Positions 35,691 to 49,687 of a DNA stretch of 64,000 nucleotides are shown piece after piece. A program made the position numbers and the translations under genes. The stretch lies in contig CM063109.1 in assembly GCA_031841125.1 (NCBI GenBank), positions 64,858,914 to 64,922,913 on the forward strand. The letters run 5' to 3'. The notes beneath the pieces were generated by a model. That model was not told the DNA's origin. It saw only the letters and a list, made by a program, of their open reading frames with translations, and searched no databases. Position 1 is the stretch's first letter; every line of letters begins with the position of its first letter. Origin of the DNA: Acanthococcus lagerstroemiae. Taxonomy: Eukaryota; Arthropoda; Insecta; Hemiptera; Eriococcidae.

Positions 35691-36565
35691 AATCATTTCG
35701 CTCCATATCTATTCGGGCTGGTCGAGGTGGTGGCGCTCTGTCATCGCCAACGTGTAGTAGTGATCACGTGAGAATATTCCACTAACATACGTTCTTAATT
35801 TTCAGAAAATATCACAAAAATGAGAAAGTTTAAAAAAAAAAAAATGAAGAGAACAATATTGATAGCGGTTGAAATTTCCTTTCAGATGAGTCCATTTTCA
35901 TTTCAATCAGAGCAATTTTCTAAAATGATCACTTTTATAGCAGTTCATATTTTTCACACTATTGAAATTGTAGAGTGCGACTCTTTCGCAGTCCCAGTCT
36001 GAATTGTCTATCTTCAATCCGGTTTCTAAAACAAGCTGGTCCATCTAATATAGGGATTTAAAATTACGGCGTTCAACGCTTCTCGTATGTTAAGAGTGAG
36101 AATTCGGCATTCGTATACCGCGTACGTTGTAGGTTACTCCATATTTACATGCTCGTGTGATCTTGAACGCCAATTATCTTGGCTGATATGAGATTCACGA
36201 AAAAAACATAGACATCATTTGTTTTAGAGAATTTTGCGCTCTTTAATTTTGGTAAGTAATATTTTTATCTACAACTCAATTTTAAGCTAGATATAAGCCA
36301 AAGACTGTTTCCTCTGGGGGGGGGGAGAGGTGATGCTCACACCAGGGGAGGGGGGACTACGGGGCTTTTCCGAAGAGGGTACTAAACAATCGTACCAAGT
36401 TTCAGCTGTGCTGCAATCAATTCCATCAAAATGCTAATTCCCCTGGACTAGCTAAATACTGCCAACTCCGAGCCCCATACTTCGCCAGAATTAAATAGTG
36501 CACAACAATCCAATATCCGTTAAACAGCCTTGAATACCTCATACGTATGAAATAACTAACAAACG

Positions 36566-39500
36566 CTAGGAGGCCGAACTTACTTTCAAGTCAGACAAGT
36601 TCACTGGACTCCTCGTATTAATCTTGTTCATCAAATACGGTATTTTCTCATAATCCGGTAGATTCATCCAATTCAGGCGAGGAATGGGTATGGCAACAAT
36701 TCCTAACGTCTCAATTGAGCGAATGAAAATCTTCATCTTACCTCGTATTCGTACGCCATCCAAACAAAATGCCGCGGGAGACAGAACTTTAATTCCGATT
36801 CTGCAAAGCAAAGCAGCCATTACTCATGGTTCCCACGCTGCCAAAAACGCATTAGTAGTAAAAGGACGAACGGGATCGAGTGGACTTACAAATAACTATC
36901 TTCAGGGATGTTCAATGTTTCCACCAGTTTCCCAGAAGTGCCTTCAATTTCTTCCGGATTTATGGCGAATGTTTGTCCAGACTTCCTTTTCACAATCAAA
37001 TGATCTAAAACCGATAAACGCCGATTTGGAAAAGAGTCTCTTGTAGAATCAACTAGCAAATAGACCGCAGAATTCAACGAATTACCGATAAAATGTCCAA
37101 ATTTAGTCCGCACACCGCTTATCACATACTGGCGACCGCCGAGTATTTGCTGCAAAGCTCCGACTAAAGGATAATCAACGCCTTCAGAAAGATAATCCAA
37201 CGCTTTCTCCAATACATCAGCTGATGGGAGTGGTCCTGTATACGCACCCGGGTAAAACGACTTGACCAACTGATATAAATTTAGAATACATATGTAATCG
37301 AACGGATTATTCTTATCTGTAAAAATAATAAATACAACATTCGTACAAGCAAAATTAATCCAATGTCGCGACTTCAGCTTCTTTGCAAAAATAATAAGAT
37401 TACACACTTATAGTCAAAAACTGTTCGATGAAGTCCTTTTGAAAACAATATTCGATCAATGCGGTAGGCCAACATCTCATGATGATCAGATCCGTTAATA
37501 CTCTCATCATCGGCAAGTCAGGACTCTAATCATGCACACGAAATAAACAATCATCTTATTCGATCACTCAACACAGATGAAAGATCATGGTGAGTGAAAC
37601 TTACCTTGAACTTTTCTAAATAAGATACAATTTTGGATTCGTATAAGTCCCAGAACTTGGGTTTGTGCGAACAGTTAGAACAACATGTCACGAACGACGA
37701 TACGAATATTGGTGATAAACTATAAAAGTCACTCGTATTCTTGAGAACGTCATCGGTGTAATCGAGTAGTTCGGGACAGTAGTACGACTGAAACAGAAAG
37801 GAAACCACGATTAACTGCCGCAGTACCTATCTAGTTCAACAAACGGGAATCGCAAGATCTAGTTGACTGGGTATCTATTTTAGATCCTGGCATTTTTTCC
37901 AGTGGTGGAAACCGAAGCAACGGTGTAGAGAGACAAGTTTTTAATACATACAAAGAAAATTTATTCTATAAACAAGAGATAGAATATCCAATTATCGAAT
38001 ACGGGCTCCATTTCTCGACAAGGGTTATTTACCTGTTAATTTCAGCTACCCATTTTTCATTCTTTCAGCCATCCGATTGCCTGCTCGTGTGCTAATTTTT
38101 TGTCCGAATAACGGAATAGTTGACTGTCTATTCCTTCATCTTGCCTGTCTCTCTGCCTGACTGGATTTCAAGGTACATATGCCTCTGCAATTCTCCGAAT
38201 GTCCGGAAATCTTTTGTACAGGAAGGAGCTAGTCAGTGATCGGATTGAGTACATGGGGCCGGCAAATGGAATCCCAGGCCGACGTATAAAACTTTAAGGC
38301 CAGTCGAACTTCCGTACAGTGGGCCCCATCCCCTATGTTGTAACAAGTTAGAACCATGAAGTCTTAATAAGTCTTTAAAGGTCTCAACGAGTCTTCGTGA
38401 TATTTGACCCTGCTGTAACGCGTTCTAAATAGTCTTAGCAAGTTCGGGTACACGGTAAATCAACTATAACGTATCTTAATTAGTCTGAACGTCTGTTTTA
38501 ATCTGCCTTAAGTAGTATGTAGTATTTTATGAAATTTAACAAGTTTTAAGGAGTCGCAACACTATTTCCACTTAAGACTTTAACATCTTACGGGTCTTCT
38601 TCAAGCTATTCATTTACTTCATGCCCTCCTATCACTCATCTAGACTCTCTGAATTATTCACTCATAGTTACACTTGTCGGGGTAGAATTGGCCAACAATC
38701 GTGACGTTCAACTTGATCAATTTTCATCAGATTCCGAGTTTCTCATTTTTAAAGATTCAGATTGGTGTTCAGGTTTTGCGAATCGTTCCATTTTTGATTA
38801 GGGTTCAGGTTCGGGTATAAATTCGAAATCCCTTCGCCCAAACTGAAACAGGAACCCCGAACTCGAACTTGATAAAGACTAACTTTCCAAGTTCGGGTTC
38901 AAGTAGCTCAGTTTATCAAGTTCGGCATACCTGGCCGAGAAGCGACCAGGAAGTGCAGTTCCCTACGTCTCTACATTACAATGATTTTGAAATGACCAAC
39001 TAAAGTTAAAGGAAGAATTGAGACTGTTGCTAAAAATTTTCATTAGTACTGAATGGGGGGGAAGCAGTTTTTCGAACCCAGAAAAAGAGAAAAAATATAA
39101 AACATTCTCGGAGGATAACGTGGACATTAGATTTTTCAGGTAAAACAAGAGCACGCTAGTAAAGGGCTTCGAATCTCAAGTTTATTCAACATAAAATCAC
39201 GGATCGGAAGTTCAGAAATTTTTGTTAAGGTGCGAGTTACCTTTCGGTGTGAAAACAGATTCCCCCGATTCAGACAGCCAGCTAACATCGGATTACCGGT
39301 TTCTGTTTCAGCTATCATGTAACAGCCATATGAGCTCCTAGTTTTTAGCTTCCCACAAATAACTCATTTTCAGCTTCCAGCTGCCAAATCATAAATATGA
39401 TTGGTTACTTACATCCAGTCGACTCATCATCCACTGGATAGCTTTCAGAATCGGAAGACAAGTAATAACAGGCTGATGAGACCTAATAGGTAACTTGTCA

Positions 39501-41158
39501 ACTATTAGTAAGGTAATTAAAAACGGCTCCCATTCCTAATACCGTTACGCCAACTTCTGAATAAGGATATGCCACTGCCTGATTTCCTATTCCTACTGGC
39601 GACGTCCGAACTCCTCATTCAGTTCTAATTTCGTTTATGGAAATTAAAAATAGAGAAAAGACTGAAACCATTGGATGGGTATAAATTGAAGGCTTGTGGC
39701 ACCCCGAGATGCAACTCTAAATATTATCAGGCATCCCTGGTCACTCTAGTATCACAGTCATCAGTGCAAAAAATTAGAACATAAAAAATATTTCTGAATG
39801 TCCAACTTACCACTCGGTTAAAATTGCGGAGCAGAAAACCAATGTGTTTAAGATCAACATTCATTTTTATAACATAATCCACAGCATGCTTCATTAAATC
39901 GTGATCATAGAAAGCTGGGTCCCAATGAATGAATTTACAGAGCGATTGCCAAACGACGCTGTTTAAATCGTTGAAACTCAACGCGAAAACATCTCTATTT
40001 ATAATCACCATCATTTCATGATACAGTTCGATTAGCTGTGGCGGTTTCTTTCTCAAATTGAATATCGCCATCACAATATTAACCGCTTCCTGAGGACTGA
40101 ACTTCTCTTTTATACGAAGAGCAGCTTCGATCAAATACTCTGAAAAACAATACAGCTACATTCAGTTGATTGCCTTGAAATACTCGTATTGATGCACAGC
40201 TGCGTATTATAAACATACTCGTAGTTACTTCAAAATCAACTTACTCAAAGTTTCATCGGACGTACATTTCGAACGAAACGCGTAGGCTATAGCTTCGGCT
40301 ACGGCTCTTGAATTTTGAAAACTGAGTTGGGAACGAACATTGGTTTCAAATACCACGGGAAGCGCAATTTTCAAACTCTCCATTAGCGGACTAGTAGGGC
40401 TGTCCACGAGAATATAGTTTAAAAATATAATCTGCGAAAGACCGAGTTGATTCACGCGTTTGGTGATCATTTGTAGTAAGTGTTGACATAATATGCTGTT
40501 CGGCGACACCCGTAAAAACAAAAGGACTTTTAGAATGTTTACGGTGTCATACATGTTCAGGAAACGGGCATTTTTCTTGATTTTTCGACACAGTAGTTCG
40601 ATTTCATTAGTTCGACACAATGCTTGAGGAGACAGATTCGAGCTATACGAAAAAATAAACAAATATAAACACATTAGAATATTGAAAACAAGGAAGATAA
40701 GATACCGACGAACGTTGGTTACACACCGGCCGCTCTTTTGTAACTGGAATATTGATTGTAGTATGGGCGAATAGAGTTGAATGTCCAGGTCTGGATTTGC
40801 TCTCAGATATTCCAACACGTCTTCCGTACTTGTAAGTGAGCGTATCGCGGTCAAAGCTGCGTCCGAATTTGAAGACAAAACTGATTTCCGGTCACCACGA
40901 AACAAATTGTGTTTGTTTACAGCTAATTTATTTTGTTTAATTTCGGCACTCAAAACACTGGTATCTAGGAAATAATAATTGTATGTAAGAATTTGGACGG
41001 ATAATGATCTTATAAAAGATAGTTCAGTTGACAATGTTTTTACCAGATTTATTATGTTGGCTGAACGAGCAAGCAGCAGAAAGCAGAACGCACGGTCGAT
41101 TGTTCTGAAAAATGCTACCGCAGAATTTGAAGTACACGGGAGTAATTTTTCGTAGCAT
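36566..41158 (-). CDS. FASTK-domain mitochondrial RNA-binding protein (FASTKD family)
   Basis: Exons, minus strand: 41158-41044, 40964-40727, 40642-40245, 40139-39811, 39472-39413, 37787-37605, 37525-37408, 37316-36890, 36800-36566. All junctions are GT-AG and in phase, giving 700 aa. The family acts in mitochondrial RNA processing and stability. The N-terminus (MLRKITPVYFKFCGSIFQ, rich in basic and aromatic residues) looks like a mitochondrial presequence and appears only after removing the 79-base intron between exons 1 and 2. The middle is helical, as in the FAST domains. The last exon has the RAP-type end GKMKIFIRSIETLGIVAIPI followed by PRLNW. I cannot tell which FASTKD paralogue it is. 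A GTAAGT at DLK|VSSAS near the C-terminus could be a further donor. TTTGCTTTGCAG just upstream of the ATG suggests a 5' UTR intron. Confidence 0.88.
37800..39410 (-). other. Large FASTKD intron (between exons 5 and 6)
   Basis: This intron of about 1.6 kb separates the 20-codon exon 39472-39413 from 37787-37605. It includes 38690-38940, rich in AAGTTCGGGTTC and its inverse GAACCCGAACTCGAACTT, which could fold. No other coding sequence is seen. Confidence 0.6.
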
Positions 41159-41181
41159 CGTATATTCAATCACCTGTACTG

Positions 41182-43118
41182 CAAAGCAAAATTGAAATCA
41201 GAATTAAACCAACGTTTCTCGAAATAGCAGCATATATGTTACAAGTTACTCCCATCACAACTAAAAATTATATACAATTAAGTTCGGTGTGTTTCCAAGT
41301 CTATTTCGAATGAGCAAACCACGATCGAGAACCGTTATAGATCGGACAATAGTAAGCAAACACTGGAAACCAATGAATACAGTTACAGCTACTAGCTATA
41401 ACCAATGATCCTTACACTGGCTACTTATCAGCTGTATCGTTTCTTTCATCTTCTCAAAAATTATCTCAGTTCCGCAGTGGAAAATGTACCGGCTATTGAC
41501 CATTAACTATGTTCTATATTGCAATCCTTGGTGGAGGTGTTATGCTAGTGCTTGTTGAGGCTACTCTGCCATCGGCATGAAATCCAGGATGTAGTCCTGA
41601 GCAAGCTAAACGATATTCCGTCAATACAAACTGTGGAGACCCACCCACGGAACATTTTTCTTGGCATTAAAAGCAGACTTCGGGCGCTTGAACTCTTCAT
41701 GTTTGACCATGGAATACCAGTCGGGGTAAATCGATGAGACTATGAAGTTACTCCTCACAGTATGCTATGATGGTTTCACATTGTGGCAACTTAGTTCATT
41801 ATGTTTAGTGAGCGGAGATGACGTGAACCAGAACTGGAAAGCTGTTGCTGACGTAGGTCATACTCCAGTAGTTTAGGATTTATTTACGAATAAAGAAACA
41901 AAAAGTAGAGCCGAATGCTGCAGTACCTGAGTCTAATAATAAGTCCGTGTATCAACAACGATGATTAAATCATACATACAGCCGACAGCACTCACCGGTA
42001 ACATTGATCTTCCCGGTCAGAATTCAATACCAAAAACAACTACAAAAAATTATTCGATTTAGAATACAATCAGACAGGTTTTATTACCATTAAATGGAAA
42101 AATCATATACCTGAACCATTCGAAGAGCAATTACATTCCGGCGCATGTGATAACGAGTTCTGGAGTTGATCGGCTCAAACTGATGAGACGATTGGTTTGG
42201 AATTATCGTCAATAAGACTGTAAAATATGTAAAACTTTCAAGTTAAAGAAAAGCGTTACCGGATGACTTACGATGCACAGCTTCTTAATTTAAAATGCAT
42301 TTATAGAAACACTTCAGCAAACGGCAAGCATTTTGTGCTAAGCAGTGAACATGTGCAATGTGAACTTGTTATGATAATGATGAAATCCGGAGATGATAAC
42401 TGATAAGTGAAAAACGGTGATTGGTTGTTGCTGCTCATAGTGCTGTTCTTTATGACATAAAATAATAGCTGAAGCTGATAATGACTTGGACTAATTTTTG
42501 GCCACTCTTTTGCGTGGTGTTTTCGAAAAAATTCTAAAAATGTTCCCAAATTAGCTGTAAGTCTTCAAAGTTGAGTCTCTCCATTACGTGAAAACGTTAT
42601 CAATTTTGTTTATCCGCTCTCCTGATGTCAACACTAGCGACTCTGGTGAGTGCTGGACAGGCCATCAGTGTCCTTTACAAACTAACATTACATTCAACCC
42701 TGTGCTTGATCAATTTAATTTATATCAAATTGCCACACTGTATGAAAGTTCTTATCTCATTGTGTTGTCCAAGTGTTATCAATAATTCATCCAAAAATTT
42801 ATCATGTAAAACATTGAAACAAGAAACAACATTGAAAACTGATATTTTTAATATTCTTTGAAGAATAGCTGTACTTATTCCTTTCATATTTAAAAATATT
42901 AAATTCACGAAGATTATATTATTAGCAGACGCACACATGGATTGCAGGGAAGGGTAAGTCTCTTCGTTGTCCGCTGTATTATAATTTCGTTTTGATCTGA
43001 ACCATGTTTCATATCTGCGGTACAAACAGAACTGCAGCTACGTTGGGATGGTACATTCGTAATACCGGCAAACGATATTTGAGGAGAGGCAATAACTATT
43101 ATATACGTATATTCTAAA
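41182..43118. other. FASTKD upstream region, no further coding exon seen
   Basis: The acceptor-like TTTGCTTTGCAG (minus) ending near 41182 suggests a leader exon somewhere in this stretch. No ATG-containing exon with splice support could be added. Open frames at 41552, 42301 and 42588-43189 overlap and resemble nothing known to me. Confidence 0.45.
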
Positions 43119-43120
43119 TA

Positions 43121-43980
43121 CAGTAGACGCCGCTTATTAGAACCACTTCGGGACCATAGCAAATTGGTTCCAATAGCCGAATGGTTCAATTACCCGAAGT
43201 ACACAAAAAAAAGTTCGGTTTATACATGAAATTAGTGTACAGTACATTATTACACATTAGTACTCGCAAGTACACGTCAGGTAGGTTTAATAAATTTGTC
43301 GAGGGTCGACTGCGTTTTACATTCCTCTAAAATATTACAAATAAATTGCTCGTACTTAAAGTGTTGTTCGAACCCTTCTTCGTCAGCTCGTCTCTGAACT
43401 CCTCTCCTGAGCACAGCAAGTGCTGCGCAGTCATTTCTCGTGCTGTTGGCGGTTGCTCATCATCGGTGTCACTATCATGATCTTCCCCTTGTTGGACTGA
43501 ATCCTGTTTATCGGTTGAGAACGTAGCAAGTGCTGCATCACAAATTTCCTCTTCAATGAGAGTTGCTGTAGTTTGAAGATTTGTATCGATGTTGATCCAT
43601 TCGTCATATTCATTATCTGAGAGATCTGCTGGTTTTTCAGGGCTTGGTAATTCCTCTTCTTCTTCAGAATGAGTAAATCCACCATGCCGGAAACAGTTTC
43701 GTATTGTTACATCTGTCACTAGGTTCCAGGCGTCATTGGCAAAATGCAGAGCGTCCAGAACAGTAATTTTTAGAATTAAAAATACTGTACTGTACTGTTG
43801 GAAATTTATTCAGGTTTTAACCTCACGTGCACGTCAACGTGGTACAATTAAACGAAATGTTGGTTCTATTAAACGCTTGATTTTATGTGTAAAAGAATAC
43901 ATCCGTTCCGTTCCTACAGGTTTTGGTTCTAATAGGCGAATGGTTCAATTATCCGTGGTTCAAATATGTGGCGTCTACTG
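43121..43980. mobile_element. Internally deleted Tigger/pogo-like transposon
   Basis: The element begins CAGTAGACGCCGCTTATTAG and ends with the inverse, ...CACATATTTGAACC reading inward from the right, ending GGCGTCTACTG. TA lies on both flanks (43119-43120, 43981-43982). Subterminal text is also shared in inverse (CCGAATGGTTCAATTA near both ends). On the minus strand, 43719-43327 encodes the C-terminal tail of a Tigger/jerky-type transposase: TDVTIRNCFRHGGFTHSEEE then an acidic linker. The DDE catalytic domain and DNA-binding domain are absent, so it could move only with a helper transposase. Confidence 0.88.
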
Positions 43981-44402
43981 TAGTTAGGAAGAAGCATTTA
44001 ACTTGATTAATATGTGTAAATGGCCTCATGACTGCGAACCTGGGTATAAATTTTAATTAGATAGCCAATTACACTTAGTTATTCTGACATATGCATTTTT
44101 ACAACTCATGCATTGATGCTGTAAGTAAATTTCTTTGTTCTTTTCAGTAAAGTGTAGGAATTCTGGATGCTTGTTTTCCGCTGAAAGTACTCGAACTTGA
44201 AATCGCAATCATCTATTTTTTTCAGTTATTCTATCCTATCAAAATAAATTCATAGTTCATAATATTCTATAATCTTTGAGGTATAATGAGCTATTCAGCT
44301 TCTTGTCTTATTTCGCATCACATAATATGAGAATGTATAATCCTGTCCGTATTTACTGGCACCTACATTCGTGCAGATTGAAACCGTGTAATAATACTGT
44401 TT

Positions 44403-44941
44403 ATGTTTAGCGCTTTAGTCAGACAAGATGTTAAAAAACTTCCAAGTGTACAAAATGTTGTTCCTGAACATCTGCGCCCTCCGCCATCCGGTTACATGAG
44501 ATTTCTTCGGTTCATGAATTCGATTCATGCGCCGATGTTACCAATGGTATTAGCCCTGCTCGGAGGGCATGTATTTGTTATACGTTATATATGCAGTGAT
44601 GAATTCAAAGAAGATTTCAACGACAGAGAAAGGCTTCCAATTTACGCAGTAAATTGAATTATCAATTTCAATTTTATTTTAGTTCGGTGGTAATGCTGAT
44701 TATCTTAACACTTGATTATGAATTTAGGAAATTGGAGATGTAAAGAATTTTGCAAAAGGCACGTATCGGAAATGGTTCAATGTCATCACATTTAGAGGTT
44801 CAGGTAATACATCAGAATTTCTACTTTCTCAAAATAATATACCAAATCCGGTTTTGTTTGTACGCTGTGTTCTCTCCACATGAAATACGCTTTAAATTCC
44901 CCGAATGATTCCTGTTTTTCTATGTGACTGTAGAAAACTGA
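44403..44941 (+). CDS. Putative small single-pass membrane protein, unknown function
   Basis: Three exons are proposed: 44403-44648, 44728-44803 and 44934-44941. They give about 109 aa, with donor GCA|GTAAAT, acceptor ATTTAG, donor GGTAATAC and acceptor GACTGTAG, all in phase. Exon 1 starts MFSALVRQDVKKLPSVQNVV and carries a hydrophobic segment (residues about 44-62, APMLPMVLALLGGHVFVIRY) followed by a charged stretch (CSDEFKEDFNDRERLPIY). Exon 2 reads EIGDVKNFAKGTYRKWFN. The basic N-terminus, single membrane span and charged tail would suit a small mitochondrial inner-membrane protein, but I recognise no family. It is convergent with RAD51. The coding status rests on the composition and splice pattern only. 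Confidence 0.5.
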
Positions 44942-45285
44942 GATGAATGCTCAAACTGATGTAGCAGACTTGATGTACAGCTTAACAGTATCACGAACAA
45001 GTCCAAATGAAAATTTGCAATCGATGGATCCATCGACGTAATTTTAGGCGTTATTATATTCAGGTATCAGTCAATTTTATCCATATCGTGATACTTGAAA
45101 TAAATAAAAAAGTTCCTTTATAAAACAACATGCAATTCAGTGACTATTATTATGATCACCAGTTTTGTCATTCAACCTAGTTTGTCTTATCAAAAGATTA
45201 ATATTTTGTGTAATTAGTATATAGAAGTTGTACACATAATGTTATGCATTTTTATAAATAGAAAACGTTGAACGAACCTCAGAAA

Positions 45286-45291
45286 TTTATT
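45286..45291 (-). terminator. RAD51 poly(A) signal candidate
   Basis: AATAAA on the minus strand, about 170 bases downstream of the RAD51 stop codon. An AAATAAATAAA run makes the exact hexamer ambiguous. Confidence 0.5.
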
Positions 45292-45457
45292 TATTTACAA
45301 TACTTGAATTATCGAACCAAATTATTTTACACTGAAATATTACAAATCACAAGTATGAATTCTCACAGGAAGGTAATCAATCAATCTATTAAAAAAAAAA
45401 AAGATTATATACTTATACAAAGAGAACTTAGGATTACATTACAAAAAATAAATTAAG

Positions 45458-48560
<3,103 letters not shown>

Positions 48561-49687
48561 TGTTCAAATGTAATTCGTACCAAGGATGCTGAAGAAAATA
48601 TTCAAATTAAAATTTTCAATGAAAATATGTGAAGAATAAATCAAAGTAATCGAATTTCGAAGAATGATACTGGAATGGTGGGGTGATATGTAGTACAATA
48701 TATTACAGGTTGAATCTTCAGCTAGTTGCTCAGTCAAGTCAAAATTATCAGATGGAATTGGTTAGCGTATCACCATCGACTATCGTGTAAATTACCCATC
48801 ATAATTACCAGAGCTAGAGTGAAATAGTAGATAAACTTTCACAGTATCTCAGTGTTATTCTTGGTAAGCTGGAAACTTGTATAAGCGGTAAACTAAATAA
48901 TATTAGAGAAGATGGATAGCTACAGCACAAAAGTGAATCACAAATACAGTCACTAATTTTAAACGAATCGAGTTCCCGATAAATTTTTTGAGCAAATTCA
49001 GATTCAGTTTATCGCACAATATCCATTGCAGATTGCAGATTACCACCGAATTTCTGACTTCCGATTCCCGCCATAACAAAGGAGAAAAACTGCTTGTTGA
49101 CTTTTGACGTGTGACCTAAGCAAATTTTAGGTTTCATCACTCCTCGCACTTAATGAATCAAGAAAAAGTACCTAAACTTATTCAAACTTTTAGTTCTTTT
49201 TCTTCTACACTATTCTGGATTTCGGAAATCCCTACTCCCTAGGCTGTGTCGGCTGTGTTCTTCGGTAAGTTGTGGTAGGTGCTAGGTGGAAAATGTTAAA
49301 TCTGAAATCTGGTCACACTGAAACACAAAACAGGAAAGAAAAACCTGCGCTGTAGGCATTGCGCAGTGCCAGGTTCCTTGTTTTTGAAAAACAAATTTTT
49401 TGAAATGACCGTCGGCTGCTTTCCCCCTTGCCGTCCTACCTATTTCACCAGTCTGAGTATTTCGAATTTTCAAGGGCTAGTGCAGAAAGTTATGATAACG
49501 AAGTGCGTAATTTGTTGCGTTTATTGAATCAGAAAAAGGACGGTAATTCAGATATTTGTTAAAGCGGTTGAGCATTTCGTGCAGTATTCATCGCTGCTCC
49601 TTGTCGAGGTATCCAACTGTACTGTTGTGCATTTATAAATGCTTGTGAATTTTCATCATCGAAATTTTTCGTGTATAATTCAGAACA
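48561..49687. promoter_or_regulatory. Divergent intergenic region between RAD51 and NANP
   Basis: The start codons of RAD51 (minus) and NANP (plus) are about 1.13 kb apart and point away from each other, so both promoters must lie here. No TATA box or other element can be fixed by eye. GGTAAGTTGTGGTAGG near 49264 (plus) could be a donor of a leader intron, untested. Confidence 0.5.

Larger units (their letters stand above)
34287..36452. mobile_element. 2.2-kb element with about 320-350-bp inverted arms
   Basis: The left arm (about 34287-34606) and right arm (about 36097-36452) are reverse complements with scattered differences. Shared blocks are CTAGTCCAGG, GCAGCACAGCTGAAACTTGG, TCTTCGGAAAAGC, the C-rich or G-rich run before the GCATCACC motif, CCAAAATTAAAGAGC, GTGATCTTGAACGCC and GTAACCTACAACG. 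The interior includes a minus-strand frame (35300-34953) with a glycine-periodic segment (GLRRGFMKGIWKGYTTGLQI). A separate MITE (35406-35690) is inserted in it. The ends do not show an obvious target duplication. Superfamily not determined. Confidence 0.7.
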
